Part shown: positions 1-8,324 of the stretch, in pieces | Layout: each line of letters opens with the position of its first letter | How positions within the stretch are numbered: the stretch's first letter is position 1 | DNA from: Bacillus sp. IITD106 | GTDB lineage: Bacteria; Bacillota; Bacilli; Bacillales; Bacillaceae_C | Direction of reading: 5' to 3' | Assembly (NCBI RefSeq): GCF_019459225.1 | Contig: NZ_JAIAZY010000016.1 | Location: forward strand, 1-64,000 | DNA length: 64,000 nucleotides | The notes under the pieces: generated by a model | The model's database searches: none | Told to the model about the DNA's origin: nothing | The model's input: the letters and a program-made list of their open reading frames with translations, nothing else | Program-made: the position numbers and the translations under genes

Positions 1-35
1 CTTTTTGGTTAAAAAAGAAATGTTATATTATCTTA

Positions 36-85
36 TTGACGCAATAACTAACCAATGGTTATAATATAACCATTGGTTAGTTATT
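36..85 (+). promoter_or_regulatory. Promoter with overlapping TetR operator
   Basis: A -35 TTGACG (36-41) and -10 TATAAT (60-65) are 18 bp apart. A perfect 18-bp inverted repeat (43-60 and 68-85, 7-bp spacer) covers the spacer and the -10. Each arm itself holds an 11-bp dyad, AACCAATGGTT or AACCATTGGTT, so two repressor dimers could bind. The position suggests autorepression of the TetR gene at 106. The repeat is seen directly; the binding protein is inferred. Confidence 0.75.
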
Positions 86-105
86 AAAAAAGGAATGAAA
101 CAATT

Positions 106-741
106 ATGAAAAGTAGACAAGAGCAACGTTCAGAAGAAACGAAAGAGCAAATATTAAAGGCTGCCGGAAATTTATTCGCCAAAAAAGGATTTGACTCGGT
201 ATCCATCAGGGAAATCGCAAAGGGCGCAGGTTGTTCTCATACAACCATTTATATTTATTTCAAGGATAAAGAAGCGCTGCTGCATCAGCTTTCTATGCCA
301 TCATTAGAAAAACTGTACAAACAATTAAACTCGATTACTCTCATGGACCCTTTAACTCCAGAGGCTAAGCTAAAAAAAATCAGTCATGAATATATTCGGT
401 TCTGCTTAGAAAATAGGAATATGTTCGATGTCATTTTTAATGCCAAATCAACGCGAGTAGATGAAACTAACCCAGAATTAGAAATAAATAAACTGCGCTT
501 AAAAATATTCGCATTAATGAAGCAAGTTTTACAAGACTGTCTCTCAATGCCTGACAATGAATTATTATTAAACTTTTCTCGAATTTATTATTATCAATTG
601 AATGGAATTTTGAGTACGTATTCTTATCTTCACGAATCTATTAGTGAGTTAATGAAAAGATTAACACCGATATTTAACCTCTCTGTAGAAATTTTAGTTT
701 TGGGATTCAAGGAAAAAATGATTCAAATGGGGGATGACTGA
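106..741 (+). CDS. TetR/AcrR family transcriptional regulator
   Basis: A 211-residue protein with the TetR N-terminal DNA-binding domain at about residues 10-57. The recognition helix region reads SIREIAKGAGCSHTTIYIYF. The C-terminal ligand domain has no recognisable specificity. The gene sits just downstream of a promoter buried in a long palindrome, so it probably represses itself. Its stop overlaps the ATG of the metallo-beta-lactamase-fold gene (TGATG), which makes the two a translationally coupled operon; the hydrolase is therefore the likely controlled function. The inducer is unknown. Confidence 0.9.
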   Translation: MKSRQEQRSEETKEQILKAAGNLFAKKGFDSVSIREIAKGAGCSHTTIYIYFKDKEALLHQLSMPSLEKLYKQLNSITLMDPLTPEAKLKKISHEYIRFCLENRNMFDVIFNAKSTRVDETNPELEINKLRLKIFALMKQVLQDCLSMPDNELLLNFSRIYYYQLNGILSTYSYLHESISELMKRLTPIFNLSVEILVLGFKEKMIQMGDD

Positions 742-1433
742 TGAAAGTGAAGCAAGTTTCCGAGCATATTTGGAGTTTAAAAACATGGATGTTAATACCT
801 GTTCATGTTTGGGTTGTTGTGGATAAGGGTGAAGTAACACTTGTAGATGCTGGTATGCCAAATATGGCGAAAGGAATTTTGACATTCATTGAAAAACTGA
901 ACATAGGGCCTCTGAAAAGAATCCTACTTACCCACGGACATCTTGACCATATTGGCGCTATCAAGCGAATCTCAAATAAACTAAAAGTTCCGGTTTATGC
1001 ACACCGAATTGAACATCCTTATATGACCGGTGAACTTCCTTATCCAAAAAGAAAGAAACCAGAACAGAATGTTACAAAAGAAATCGTCCGACCACTTCCA
1101 GAAGATGAAACAGGAAATTTATTGTCCATCGGCGGACTGACTCCATACCATACACCTGGACACTCTCCGGGTCATGTTGCCTATTACCACGAAAAAGATC
1201 AAGTATTGTTAGCTGGTGACCTTTTTACTTCCAAAAAGGGAAAGCTCCATCGCCCGATGCCTATTTTTACAGCGGACATGAATGAGGCCGTAAAAAGTAG
1301 TGCTATCGTTAAGGACCTAAAACCAGAAAAGGTAGAAGTATGCCATGGTTATACAGTTGTTAATCCTGCAAATCATATAGAAGAATATATGGAAATTTCC
1401 AATTCAAGGAAAAAGGATCATAGGATTTATTAG
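741..1433 (+). CDS. MBL-fold metallo-hydrolase
   Basis: A 230-residue metallo-beta-lactamase-fold enzyme. The metal-binding motif THGHLDH (H65, H67, D69, H70) is present, followed by a further metal histidine in TPGHSPGH (H141), the bridging aspartate in LLAGDLF (D160) and a C-terminal histidine in VCHGY. The family hydrolyses thioesters, phosphodiesters or lactones, and the substrate cannot be told from the sequence. There is no signal peptide, so it is cytosolic. It is translationally coupled to the upstream TetR gene and converges on the LysR gene with a 4-bp overlap at the 3' ends. Confidence 0.88.
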   Translation: MKVKQVSEHIWSLKTWMLIPVHVWVVVDKGEVTLVDAGMPNMAKGILTFIEKLNIGPLKRILLTHGHLDHIGAIKRISNKLKVPVYAHRIEHPYMTGELPYPKRKKPEQNVTKEIVRPLPEDETGNLLSIGGLTPYHTPGHSPGHVAYYHEKDQVLLAGDLFTSKKGKLHRPMPIFTADMNEAVKSSAIVKDLKPEKVEVCHGYTVVNPANHIEEYMEISNSRKKDHRIY

Positions 1434-2311
1434 TTTTCTATGATCTTTAAAAATTTATTAGATGCCGGTGAAAGTGGAACACTTTTTAAATAACAAACAC
1501 CGATGCTTCTGCTTGGAATTTCTTCGGCGATAGGAATTTTCCATACATTCCTTTTATTCAACTCTTCTTTAGAAAATTCTTTCGTTACACATGCTATCCC
1601 TAAATTAATTTTTGCAAATTCAAGCAATAAATCATGCGAGCCCAGCTCAAATTCCGGCGACAGCTTAATTCCTTTTGAAATCATGTAATCCTCGACATAC
1701 ATTCTCGAATTTGATTTCCTTTCAAGCATAATTAACGGTAGCTTCACGAGATCTTCTATACTTATCGGTTTAGAAAGTAAATATTTAAATTTTTCCCCAC
1801 AAACGAAGATGTCATGAATATCGATGCACGGTCTTAACTCCAGCGCAGGGTCTTCTAGAGGGAAATTACATACACCAATATCCACTTCTCCGGACTTTAG
1901 CAAAGAACAAATTTCTGTCGTTGTTCCATTCACCATTTTAAACTTAATATTTGGGTAGTGATTATGAAAAGCTTCTAAGTAAGGAAGTAAAAAGTGACGA
2001 GAAATCGTGTCGCCCACACCGATTTTTAATTCTCCTGCCGTTAAATTCTTAAATTCCAACAGTTTTTCTTCTCCTGCATCAATTAAGTTGATGGCTGAAT
2101 TGGCGTATTCAAAAAGAATGGCACCCTCGTCAGTTAGAGTTACGCCTTTTGGTGTCCGATTAAAAAGACGAGTGTCCAGCTCACTTTCTAACTGCATAAT
2201 CGCTTGACTGACAGCTGGCTGCGTCATATATAGCTCTTTTGCCGCCTGAGAAAAGCTTTTTCTTTTACCAACTGCACAAAAAATTTTATATAAATCTAAT
2301 TTACTTACCAT
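1430..2311 (-). CDS. LysR family transcriptional regulator
   Basis: A typical LysR-type regulator of about 293 residues. The N-terminal winged HTH reads SFSQAAKELYMTQPAVSQAI, followed by a periplasmic-binding-like effector domain. A GTG 21 bp upstream is also open, but the ATG at 2311 has the better ribosome binding site (AAGGTG, 7-nt gap) and gives the usual family start (MVSKLDLYKIF). It is divergent from the F420-0:glutamate-ligase-family gene at 2430, the usual geometry for a LysR regulator and its target. The intergenic region holds only weak dyads, so no operator is assigned. Confidence 0.88.
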   Translation of the reverse strand: MVSKLDLYKIFCAVGKRKSFSQAAKELYMTQPAVSQAIMQLESELDTRLFNRTPKGVTLTDEGAILFEYANSAINLIDAGEEKLLEFKNLTAGELKIGVGDTISRHFLLPYLEAFHNHYPNIKFKMVNGTTTEICSLLKSGEVDIGVCNFPLEDPALELRPCIDIHDIFVCGEKFKYLLSKPISIEDLVKLPLIMLERKSNSRMYVEDYMISKGIKLSPEFELGSHDLLLEFAKINLGIACVTKEFSKEELNKRNVWKIPIAEEIPSRSIGVCYLKSVPLSPASNKFLKIIEN

Positions 2312-2429
2312 ATAACCACACCTTATACCCACTATTCGATATATCCATTTTACTTATATCACTAAACTGCTGTATATTACAAGTGAAGTTAACTTACATT
2401 AACTTTAATAGTTATAAGGAGCGATCAAT

Positions 2430-3620
2430 TTGGAGAGAGTAGTCGGAACTGTTGCGAGAGGACTTCGTTGCCCGATCATCAATAAAGGGGATAATATTGA
2501 AGAAATCGTTGTAGAAAGCGTGTTAAAAGCTGCAGAGATTGAAGGCTTTAAAATTAATGATAAAGATATCGTGTCCATCACAGAATCAATCGTTGCACGC
2601 GCACAAGGCAACTACGCGACGATCGATCAAATTGCAAAAGACGTTCACTCAAAATTCGGAGACGATTCCCTAGGAGTCATTTTCCCAATCTTAAGCCGTA
2701 ACCGCTTTGCAAACTGCCTTCGCGGTATTGCAAAAGGTGCGAAAAAAATTGTATTAATGCTTAGCTATCCATCTGATGAAGTAGGAAATCACCTTGTTGA
2801 TATCGATACACTTGACGAAAAAGGCGTCAATCCTTGGACTGATGTTTTAACCGAAAAACAATTCCGTGATTTGTTTGGAAACAATAAACATCCTTTTACA
2901 GGTGTCGATTATATCGAGTATTATAAATCATTAGTTGAAGAATATGGTGTTGAATGTGAAGTTATTTTTTCAAACAATCCAAAAACGATCTTAGAATATA
3001 CAAAAAACGTTCTTACTTGTGACATCCATACGAGATTTAGAACGAAAAGAATTTTAAAGGCAAACGGTGGGGAAAAAATATATAGCCTTGACAATATTTT
3101 ATCAGAATCTGTCGATGGCAGCGGATATAATGAGGCATACGGCCTTTTAGGTTCTAATAAATCAACAGAAGAAAGCGTAAAACTTTTCCCACGTAATTGC
3201 CAGCCTGTAGTAGATAAAATCCAACAAGTACTCAAAGGAAAAACCGGCAAAAACGTCGAAGTCATGATTTATGGCGATGGTGCATTTAAGGATCCAGTCG
3301 GTAAAATTTGGGAACTTGCTGACCCAGTTGTTTCTCCTGCATATACATCGGGTCTTGAAGGAACTCCTAATGAAATCAAGTTAAAATACCTTGCCGATAA
3401 TAACTTCGCCAATTTAAAAGGCGAGGAGCTTAAAAAAGCAATCGCCGATTATATCAATAATAAAGGCGATGATCTTGTCGGAGCGATGGAAGCTCAGGGA
3501 ACAACACCTAGAAAGCTGACGGATTTAATCGGTTCGCTATCTGATTTAACTTCCGGAAGTGGAGACAAAGGTACACCAATTGTGTTTATTCAAGGCTATT
3601 TTGATAACTATACAAAGTAA
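2430..3620 (+). CDS. Coenzyme F420-0:L-glutamate ligase family protein
   Basis: A 396-residue protein resembling the CofE-type F420-0:gamma-glutamyl ligase family. Conserved-looking stretches include GTVARGLRCPII, VARAQGNYATIDQIA, IFPILSRNRFA and SYPSDEVGNHL. It starts at a TTG behind a good AAGGAGCG site. True CofE adds glutamate to the F420 side chain, but Bacillaceae are not known to make F420 and no other F420 gene is nearby. The actual substrate is therefore unknown; ligation of an amino acid to another acid is a reasonable guess. It is monocistronic, divergent from a LysR gene, and followed by a clear terminator. Confidence 0.75.
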   Translation: MERVVGTVARGLRCPIINKGDNIEEIVVESVLKAAEIEGFKINDKDIVSITESIVARAQGNYATIDQIAKDVHSKFGDDSLGVIFPILSRNRFANCLRGIAKGAKKIVLMLSYPSDEVGNHLVDIDTLDEKGVNPWTDVLTEKQFRDLFGNNKHPFTGVDYIEYYKSLVEEYGVECEVIFSNNPKTILEYTKNVLTCDIHTRFRTKRILKANGGEKIYSLDNILSESVDGSGYNEAYGLLGSNKSTEESVKLFPRNCQPVVDKIQQVLKGKTGKNVEVMIYGDGAFKDPVGKIWELADPVVSPAYTSGLEGTPNEIKLKYLADNNFANLKGEELKKAIADYINNKGDDLVGAMEAQGTTPRKLTDLIGSLSDLTSGSGDKGTPIVFIQGYFDNYTK

Positions 3621-3624
3621 AACA

Positions 3625-3665
3625 AAGGGCACTGTTAGTTTTTATGGCTAACAACGCCCTTTTTC
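3625..3665 (+). terminator. Intrinsic terminator of the F420-ligase-family gene
   Basis: The inverted repeat AAAGGGC..GTTAG / CTAAC..GCCCTTTT has a short loop and is followed by T residues, 5 bp after the stop codon. The converse strand also has an A-rich flank, so it may serve the convergent permease operon too. Confidence 0.8.
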
Positions 3666-3681
3666 ATTTAAATATAAATAA

Positions 3682-4527
3682 CTAATTTTTTACCGCTCCC
3701 TCTGTAATGCCAGCAATGAATTGTCTGCTAAAGACGACAAAGACAATCATTATCGGCAAAGTAGCTAAGAAAGTACCTGCAAGAATCATTGAATAATCGG
3801 TAAAATATACGTCATTTAGTGTTCTTAATGCTATTTGTATTGTATGAACAGACTCATCTTTTAATACAACTAACGGCCATAAGAAGTCATTCCACGCCCC
3901 CATAAAAGTGATAATCCCTAATGTCGCTAAACCTGGGCGTACAGCTGGAAGTACAATATTCCAATACGTTCTAAAGTTGCTGCAGCCATCAATTCTAGAA
4001 GCCTCTATCAATTCGTACGGAACAGCGGAAGATATGTATTGCCTCATCCAGAAAACTCCAAAGGCCGACACCATTCCAGGAACAATGACTGCTTTCACAT
4101 CATCAATCCAACCCAACTTACTGATAATCATAAAGTTTGGAATTAACCCTAATTGGGGAGGAATCATCATCGTCCCTAATAAAAATATAAACAAAGCATC
4201 TCTTCCTTTAAATTCCAACTTTGAAAAGGCAAATCCCGCTAAGGAGCAAAAGAATAACACGGATATTGTAATCAACGACGAAATAATAAAAGAATTCAAT
4301 ACTGCACCGAAAAAATCAATCTTTTCAAATACTTTTTGGATATTTTCGATAAAATTTGCACCTGGAAGCACTACAGGTGGAAACTTGTTTACATCACTAG
4401 TAGTATTCGATCCTATCACAAACATCCAATAAAAAGGGAAAATTGAAATCAATGTGCTTAAGATCATAAAGACATATATGAATATACTCGATATTTTATT
4501 TCTTCCAACCTCTTTCATATTGGCCAC
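3682..4527 (-). CDS. Carbohydrate ABC transporter permease, MalG/CUT1 type
   Basis: A 281-residue inner-membrane permease of the CUT1 class with six predicted membrane helices. The EAA loop reads EASRIDGCSNFRTYWNIVLP near residue 180 and contacts the shared ATPase (MsmX-like, not encoded here). It is the last gene of a three-gene operon (binding protein, MalF-type, MalG-type) and lies 7 bp after the MalF-type gene. Divergent placement with a GH43 glycosidase suggests import of arabino- or xylo-oligosaccharides; that substrate is inferred from neighbours only. Confidence 0.92.
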   Translation of the reverse strand: MANMKEVGRNKISSIFIYVFMILSTLISIFPFYWMFVIGSNTTSDVNKFPPVVLPGANFIENIQKVFEKIDFFGAVLNSFIISSLITISVLFFCSLAGFAFSKLEFKGRDALFIFLLGTMMIPPQLGLIPNFMIISKLGWIDDVKAVIVPGMVSAFGVFWMRQYISSAVPYELIEASRIDGCSNFRTYWNIVLPAVRPGLATLGIITFMGAWNDFLWPLVVLKDESVHTIQIALRTLNDVYFTDYSMILAGTFLATLPIMIVFVVFSRQFIAGITEGAVKN

Positions 4528-4534
4528 CTCCTAC

Positions 4535-5458
4535 TTATGCCGATCTAATTTTTCTAGTAAGAAAAATGTTCAGGAGTGAAAAGATAATGATGATGAAGAA
4601 TAACATCCAAGCTATTGCAGCCGCATATCCAAAAGAAAATCTAGTGAATGCCTCTTCATATAAATATAAAGTAATCGTTAATCCTTGATTGCTTCCACCT
4701 TTACCGAATAATAGCGGCTCAGTGAAAACTTGCATACCGCCAATGGTTGATTGAAGAACAGTAAAAATAATAACTGGCCTTAAAAGCGGTATCGTAATAT
4801 GAATGAGTTGCTGAAATTTACTCGCTCCATCAATAGTAGCAGCTTCATATAAGTCATTTGAAATACCTTGGAGGCCTGATAGATAAATAATGGCATTGTA
4901 ACCAACCCAGCGCCACATGACCATGGTTGAGATAACGACATGGGTTCCAAAATAAGAACCGCTCCAATTGATTGGATCAATCCCTAGAAAAGAAAGAGCA
5001 TAGTTTACAAGTCCATATTTAGTACCGAACATAGCTGAAAAAACAATTGCAACCGCAACGATAGAGGTGATATTCGGCATAAAAATACCTAATCTAAAAA
5101 TATCTTTAGCCTTTAAGAATGCTTGATTTAATAAAAACGCAATAATTAGAGCAGCAATTAATTGCGGTACCGTAGATAGAACCCATATGCTAAATGTATT
5201 CCCTAATGCTTTCCAAAATAATGGATCAGAAAATAAAAGTTTATAATTTTGAAAGCCTATATATTCTTTGGTACCTAGGATATCCCATTTGTGAAATGAA
5301 AGAAAAGATGTAAATAACAACGGAAAAACGCCAAAAACACCAAATAATATAAAAAATGGAGATATAAATAAGTAACCTGATAGTCGATCAGAGGATTTTT
5401 TGCTATATTTTTTTGTCTTAACTGTAATATTCTTATTCATTTCTATCCCTTTATTCAC
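4535..5458 (-). CDS. Carbohydrate ABC transporter permease, MalF/CUT1 type
   Basis: A 307-residue permease with six membrane helices after a basic N-terminal tail. The EAA loop reads EAATIDGASKFQQLIHITIP. It is the partner of the MalG-type protein at 3682 and forms the import channel with it. An internal ATG five codons in (MNKNITVK) is an alternative start. It is separated from the upstream binding-protein gene by a strong hairpin, which would let the binding protein be made in excess over the permeases. Confidence 0.92.
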   Translation of the reverse strand: MNKGIEMNKNITVKTKKYSKKSSDRLSGYLFISPFFILFGVFGVFPLLFTSFLSFHKWDILGTKEYIGFQNYKLLFSDPLFWKALGNTFSIWVLSTVPQLIAALIIAFLLNQAFLKAKDIFRLGIFMPNITSIVAVAIVFSAMFGTKYGLVNYALSFLGIDPINWSGSYFGTHVVISTMVMWRWVGYNAIIYLSGLQGISNDLYEAATIDGASKFQQLIHITIPLLRPVIIFTVLQSTIGGMQVFTEPLLFGKGGSNQGLTITLYLYEEAFTRFSFGYAAAIAWMLFFIIIIFSLLNIFLTRKIRSA

Positions 5459-5484
5459 ATAGCTGCCTCCCTCTACCTATGAGT

Positions 5485-5517
5485 GGAAATAAGAGGCATC
5501 ATACACCTCTTATTTCC
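5485..5517 (-). promoter_or_regulatory. Intercistronic RNA hairpin
   Basis: A perfect 12-bp inverted repeat (GGAAATAAGAGG at 5485-5496, its complement at 5506-5517) with a 9-nt loop lies between the binding-protein gene and the permease genes. No T-run follows on the minus strand. It is therefore more likely a processing or mRNA-stabilising structure, or a leaky attenuator, than a full terminator. Confidence 0.7.
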
Positions 5518-5529
5518 CTTTGGCCTTTA

Positions 5530-6804
5530 TTATCTTCCGACCTGCCTTTTCACTTCTTCCATTGCCTTTTTCCAAGCTTCTTCCTCAGTTGCTTGTCCGT
5601 CAGCTACCGAAATCAACGCATCTCCCATAATGGTGTTAATAGATCCGGTCTCAGGTCCTCGATAGACATACTTAACAGCTTTAGCTGCCTCTGAGAAAAT
5701 CGCACCTAAGTCATCACGATTAAAGAACTCATCTTTAAGGTTTTGCACCTCGTCAGTATCATAAATAGCTGGAGTAGAAGGGAAGTTTCCTTTTTCTTTA
5801 AAAATCTCCAATTGTATTTCCGGCGACATAATCCAAGTGATAAATTTATATGCTTCTTCAGGATGTTTTCCTTGCTTTGGAAGTGTTAATAATGATCCAC
5901 CCCAGTTACCAGATCCACCAGGCATTAATGCAATATTCCATAATCCAGCTGTATCAGGAGCATCACTTTTAATATTTTGCAACATCCACGGCGGAAGGAA
6001 AACGGTGGCAAAATCTCCATTAGCTAGCGATGCAGACCATTCAGTCGTTCCTCTTTCGGTATTATTGTGAATGTCAATACCTTGAATCGATAGATCCCAC
6101 GCTTTTTTGATTAATTCACTATTTTCAATTATTAATTCTCCATTTTCATCGAAATATTGTTTTTCTCCTTGTTCCCTAGCTGCTGCATAAAGGTCAACAA
6201 CATGGTTAAACATATTTTTCCCTGTAGCTGCCTTTAATTTTTTCCCTGCTTCCATATAGTCTTCCCATGTACTCATTTGCGCCGAGACCTCTTCAGGAGT
6301 TGTTGGAAGTCCCGCTTCTTCAAAAATATCCATTCGGTAAGCCATTGCCATAGGACCTACATCAGTCGGGATACCAAATACAACTTTCTCATCATTAGTA
6401 GATGCTTCTCTCCAGCGCCAATCTAAATAATCATTCTTAATATCGGCCGCACCATAGTCTAGTAAATTATAAAAATGTTGGTTATTTTCTTTAAATCTCT
6501 CAATATAACCAGATTCCACGGCAGCAATATCTGGTGCTCCCGAACCAGCTGCCAAAACGGTAAGTAAATTTTGGTGATGGTCGGAATACTCTGTTTCTTG
6601 AACTTTAATTTTTATGTTGGGATTTTCTTCTTCATATTGTTTAATATAAGTATCCATCCCCATACCTGGCCACAACCAAAAAGTTAGCTCAATCTTACCA
6701 TCCTTGCCTTTTGATCCTTTCCCAGATGAACCTTTCGAAGATGAACATGCTGCTAGTCCAGTGATTAAAATCAACACGATAAGCATTTGTACAAGCTTCT
6801 TCAT
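5530..6804 (-). CDS. Sugar ABC transporter substrate-binding lipoprotein
   Basis: A 424-residue extracellular solute-binding protein (family 1). It begins with a lipoprotein signal peptide; the lipobox LAAC at about residues 17-20 makes C20 the lipidated residue, followed by a Ser/Gly/Lys-rich linker. Motifs such as ITWIMSPEIQLEIFKEKGNFPS are typical of sugar binders. It is the first gene of the operon, so it captures the oligosaccharide for the permeases at 3682-5458. A catabolite-repression site lies in its leader. Confidence 0.92.
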   Translation of the reverse strand: MKKLVQMLIVLILITGLAACSSSKGSSGKGSKGKDGKIELTFWLWPGMGMDTYIKQYEEENPNIKIKVQETEYSDHHQNLLTVLAAGSGAPDIAAVESGYIERFKENNQHFYNLLDYGAADIKNDYLDWRWREASTNDEKVVFGIPTDVGPMAMAYRMDIFEEAGLPTTPEEVSAQMSTWEDYMEAGKKLKAATGKNMFNHVVDLYAAAREQGEKQYFDENGELIIENSELIKKAWDLSIQGIDIHNNTERGTTEWSASLANGDFATVFLPPWMLQNIKSDAPDTAGLWNIALMPGGSGNWGGSLLTLPKQGKHPEEAYKFITWIMSPEIQLEIFKEKGNFPSTPAIYDTDEVQNLKDEFFNRDDLGAIFSEAAKAVKYVYRGPETGSINTIMGDALISVADGQATEEEAWKKAMEEVKRQVGR

Positions 6805-6956
6805 TTGACTTCCCCTTTTATTAATTTTTTCTTATATCATTCATAAGAGACTTATGAATTAATAAGCAGGTAAAACACTTATTTCTAGGAGGCTATTTAA
6901 GTCAAGATGACCACTTCAAAGGTTGTTATTTCCAATTTTGTGAATGTTCTATAATT

Positions 6957-6970
6957 TGAAAGCGTTGTCT
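6957..6970 (-). promoter_or_regulatory. Putative CcpA (cre) site
   Basis: TGAAAGCGTTGTCT fits the cre consensus TGWAARCGYTWNCW with one mismatch. It lies about 10-23 nt downstream of the predicted start of transcription for the minus-strand operon, a usual roadblock position for carbon catabolite repression. Confidence 0.55.
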
Positions 6971-6985
6971 TTATTGCTTTTTCAT

Positions 6986-7014
6986 ATTATAATAATAAAA
7001 ATAAAGTTTGTCTA
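6986..7014 (-). promoter_or_regulatory. Sigma-A promoter of the sugar ABC operon
   Basis: On the minus strand a -35 TAGACA (7014-7009) and a perfect -10 TATAAT (6991-6986) are 17 bp apart. The rest of the 6805-7228 intergenic region holds the cre-like site and the GH43 leader; no other structure was recognised. Confidence 0.65.
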
Positions 7015-7228
7015 GTCGTTATACAAAGTTTCTTTTTTATCCCATCACGGTTAGGAGGGAGAAAAATCAAGAGATGCAGTATCCATGAGGACTTTAATCT
7101 AAGATTTTCTATAGGAAAAGTTTTTTTTATCCACGGACAAAGATGAAATCAAGACAAAGTAAAAAATAAGGCTTAGCGCAGGTGTAAAAAGATATATTAA
7201 TTGTTTTCTATATGGAGGAGAAAAGATA

Positions 7229-8209
7229 ATGAAAAAAGTAGTAAAACCGAACAAACCGTTAGTCGAACATATTTACACTGCAGACCCATCTGCCCATGTG
7301 TTTGAAGGTAAAATATATATTTACCCATCCCATGATTTAGATCACGATGGACCTTCCAATGATAACGGAGATCAATATGCCATGGAGGACTACCATGTCC
7401 TATCATTAGATGATTTTGATTCTCCTTGCGTGGATCACGGAGAAGTTCTTCATGTGAAAGATGTTCCTTGGGCAAAGCAACAAATGTGGGCGCCGGATGC
7501 TGCTTACAAAAATAATACATACTATTTATATTTTCCGGCAAAAGACCATGATGAAATTTTTCGAATTGGAGTGGCCACTAGTCCGAATCCAGCTGGACCT
7601 TTTACTCCTCAAGAAAATTACATCCAAGGCAGTTTCAGCATGGATCCGGCTGTACTAGTCGACGAGGATAATCGAGCTTATATGTTTTTTGGCGGTCTTT
7701 GGGGAGGTCAGTTAGAAAAATGGCAAACAGGAAGCTTTAATCCAAATGCAAAAGGTCCAGCACCAACGGAACCTGCATTAGGGCCAATGTTCGCGGAACT
7801 AAATGATGATATGCTTTCTTTTAAAGAAAAGCCTCAAGAAATTTCCATTATTGATGAAAAAGGCAACCCTATCCTTGCAGGAGATGAGGAAAGAAGGTTT
7901 TTCGAAGGTCCATGGGTTCATAAATATAACGGGTATTATTATCTTTCCTACTCCACAGGAACTACCCATCTTCTCGCCTATGCCATGAGTAAAAACCCAC
8001 AAGGTCCTTATGTTTATAAAGGTACAATCTTAACCCCAGTTCTTGGTTGGACAACACATCACTCTATTGTAGAGTTTAAAGGCAAATGGTATTTATTTTA
8101 TCATGATGCCTCTTTATCGGGTGGGGTTAATCATAAACGGAGTGTTAAATACACTGAGCTAAAATATAACGAGGATGGAACGATACAAACAATTCAGTAT
8201 GAATCTTAA
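7229..8209 (+). CDS. Glycoside hydrolase family 43 (arabinosidase/xylosidase type)
   Basis: A 326-residue five-bladed propeller glycosidase of family GH43. The three expected acidic residues are visible: D19 in YTADPSA (general base), D139 in SMDPAV (pKa modulator) and E226 in FFEGPW (general acid). There is no signal peptide, so it acts in the cytosol on imported oligosaccharides, probably removing arabinose or xylose. The ribosome binding site is GGAGGAG. It is divergent from the sugar ABC operon at 3682-6804, and the two form an uptake-and-cleavage unit. Exact linkage specificity cannot be read from the sequence. Confidence 0.9.
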   Translation: MKKVVKPNKPLVEHIYTADPSAHVFEGKIYIYPSHDLDHDGPSNDNGDQYAMEDYHVLSLDDFDSPCVDHGEVLHVKDVPWAKQQMWAPDAAYKNNTYYLYFPAKDHDEIFRIGVATSPNPAGPFTPQENYIQGSFSMDPAVLVDEDNRAYMFFGGLWGGQLEKWQTGSFNPNAKGPAPTEPALGPMFAELNDDMLSFKEKPQEISIIDEKGNPILAGDEERRFFEGPWVHKYNGYYYLSYSTGTTHLLAYAMSKNPQGPYVYKGTILTPVLGWTTHHSIVEFKGKWYLFYHDASLSGGVNHKRSVKYTELKYNEDGTIQTIQYES

Positions 8210-8214
8210 GATGG

Positions 8215-8252
8215 AAAATCACCACACAAGGCTAATTCGGTGGTGATTTTTT
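8215..8252 (+). terminator. Intrinsic terminator of the GH43 gene
   Basis: An 11-bp stem (AAAATCACCAC at 8215-8225, complement at 8240-8250) with a 14-nt loop is followed by T residues, 6 bp after the stop codon. Confidence 0.85.
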
Positions 8253-8324
8253 CTGTAGAAAGATACTCTGATGTTAGACTCAATTAACGTTCATGACGAA
8301 TATTTGCTATACCCTATAATGTTA

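Noticed and set aside
2921-3265. 114-codon minus-strand frame
   Set aside because: It is the antisense shadow of the F420-ligase-family gene and has no recognisable domain.
3908-4432. 174-codon plus-strand frame
   Set aside because: It lies fully inside the MalG-type permease gene on the other strand, has no family features and no ribosome binding site.
7197-7541. 114-codon minus-strand frame over the GH43 start
   Set aside because: It overlaps a clear GH43 gene with all three catalytic residues; it is a shadow.
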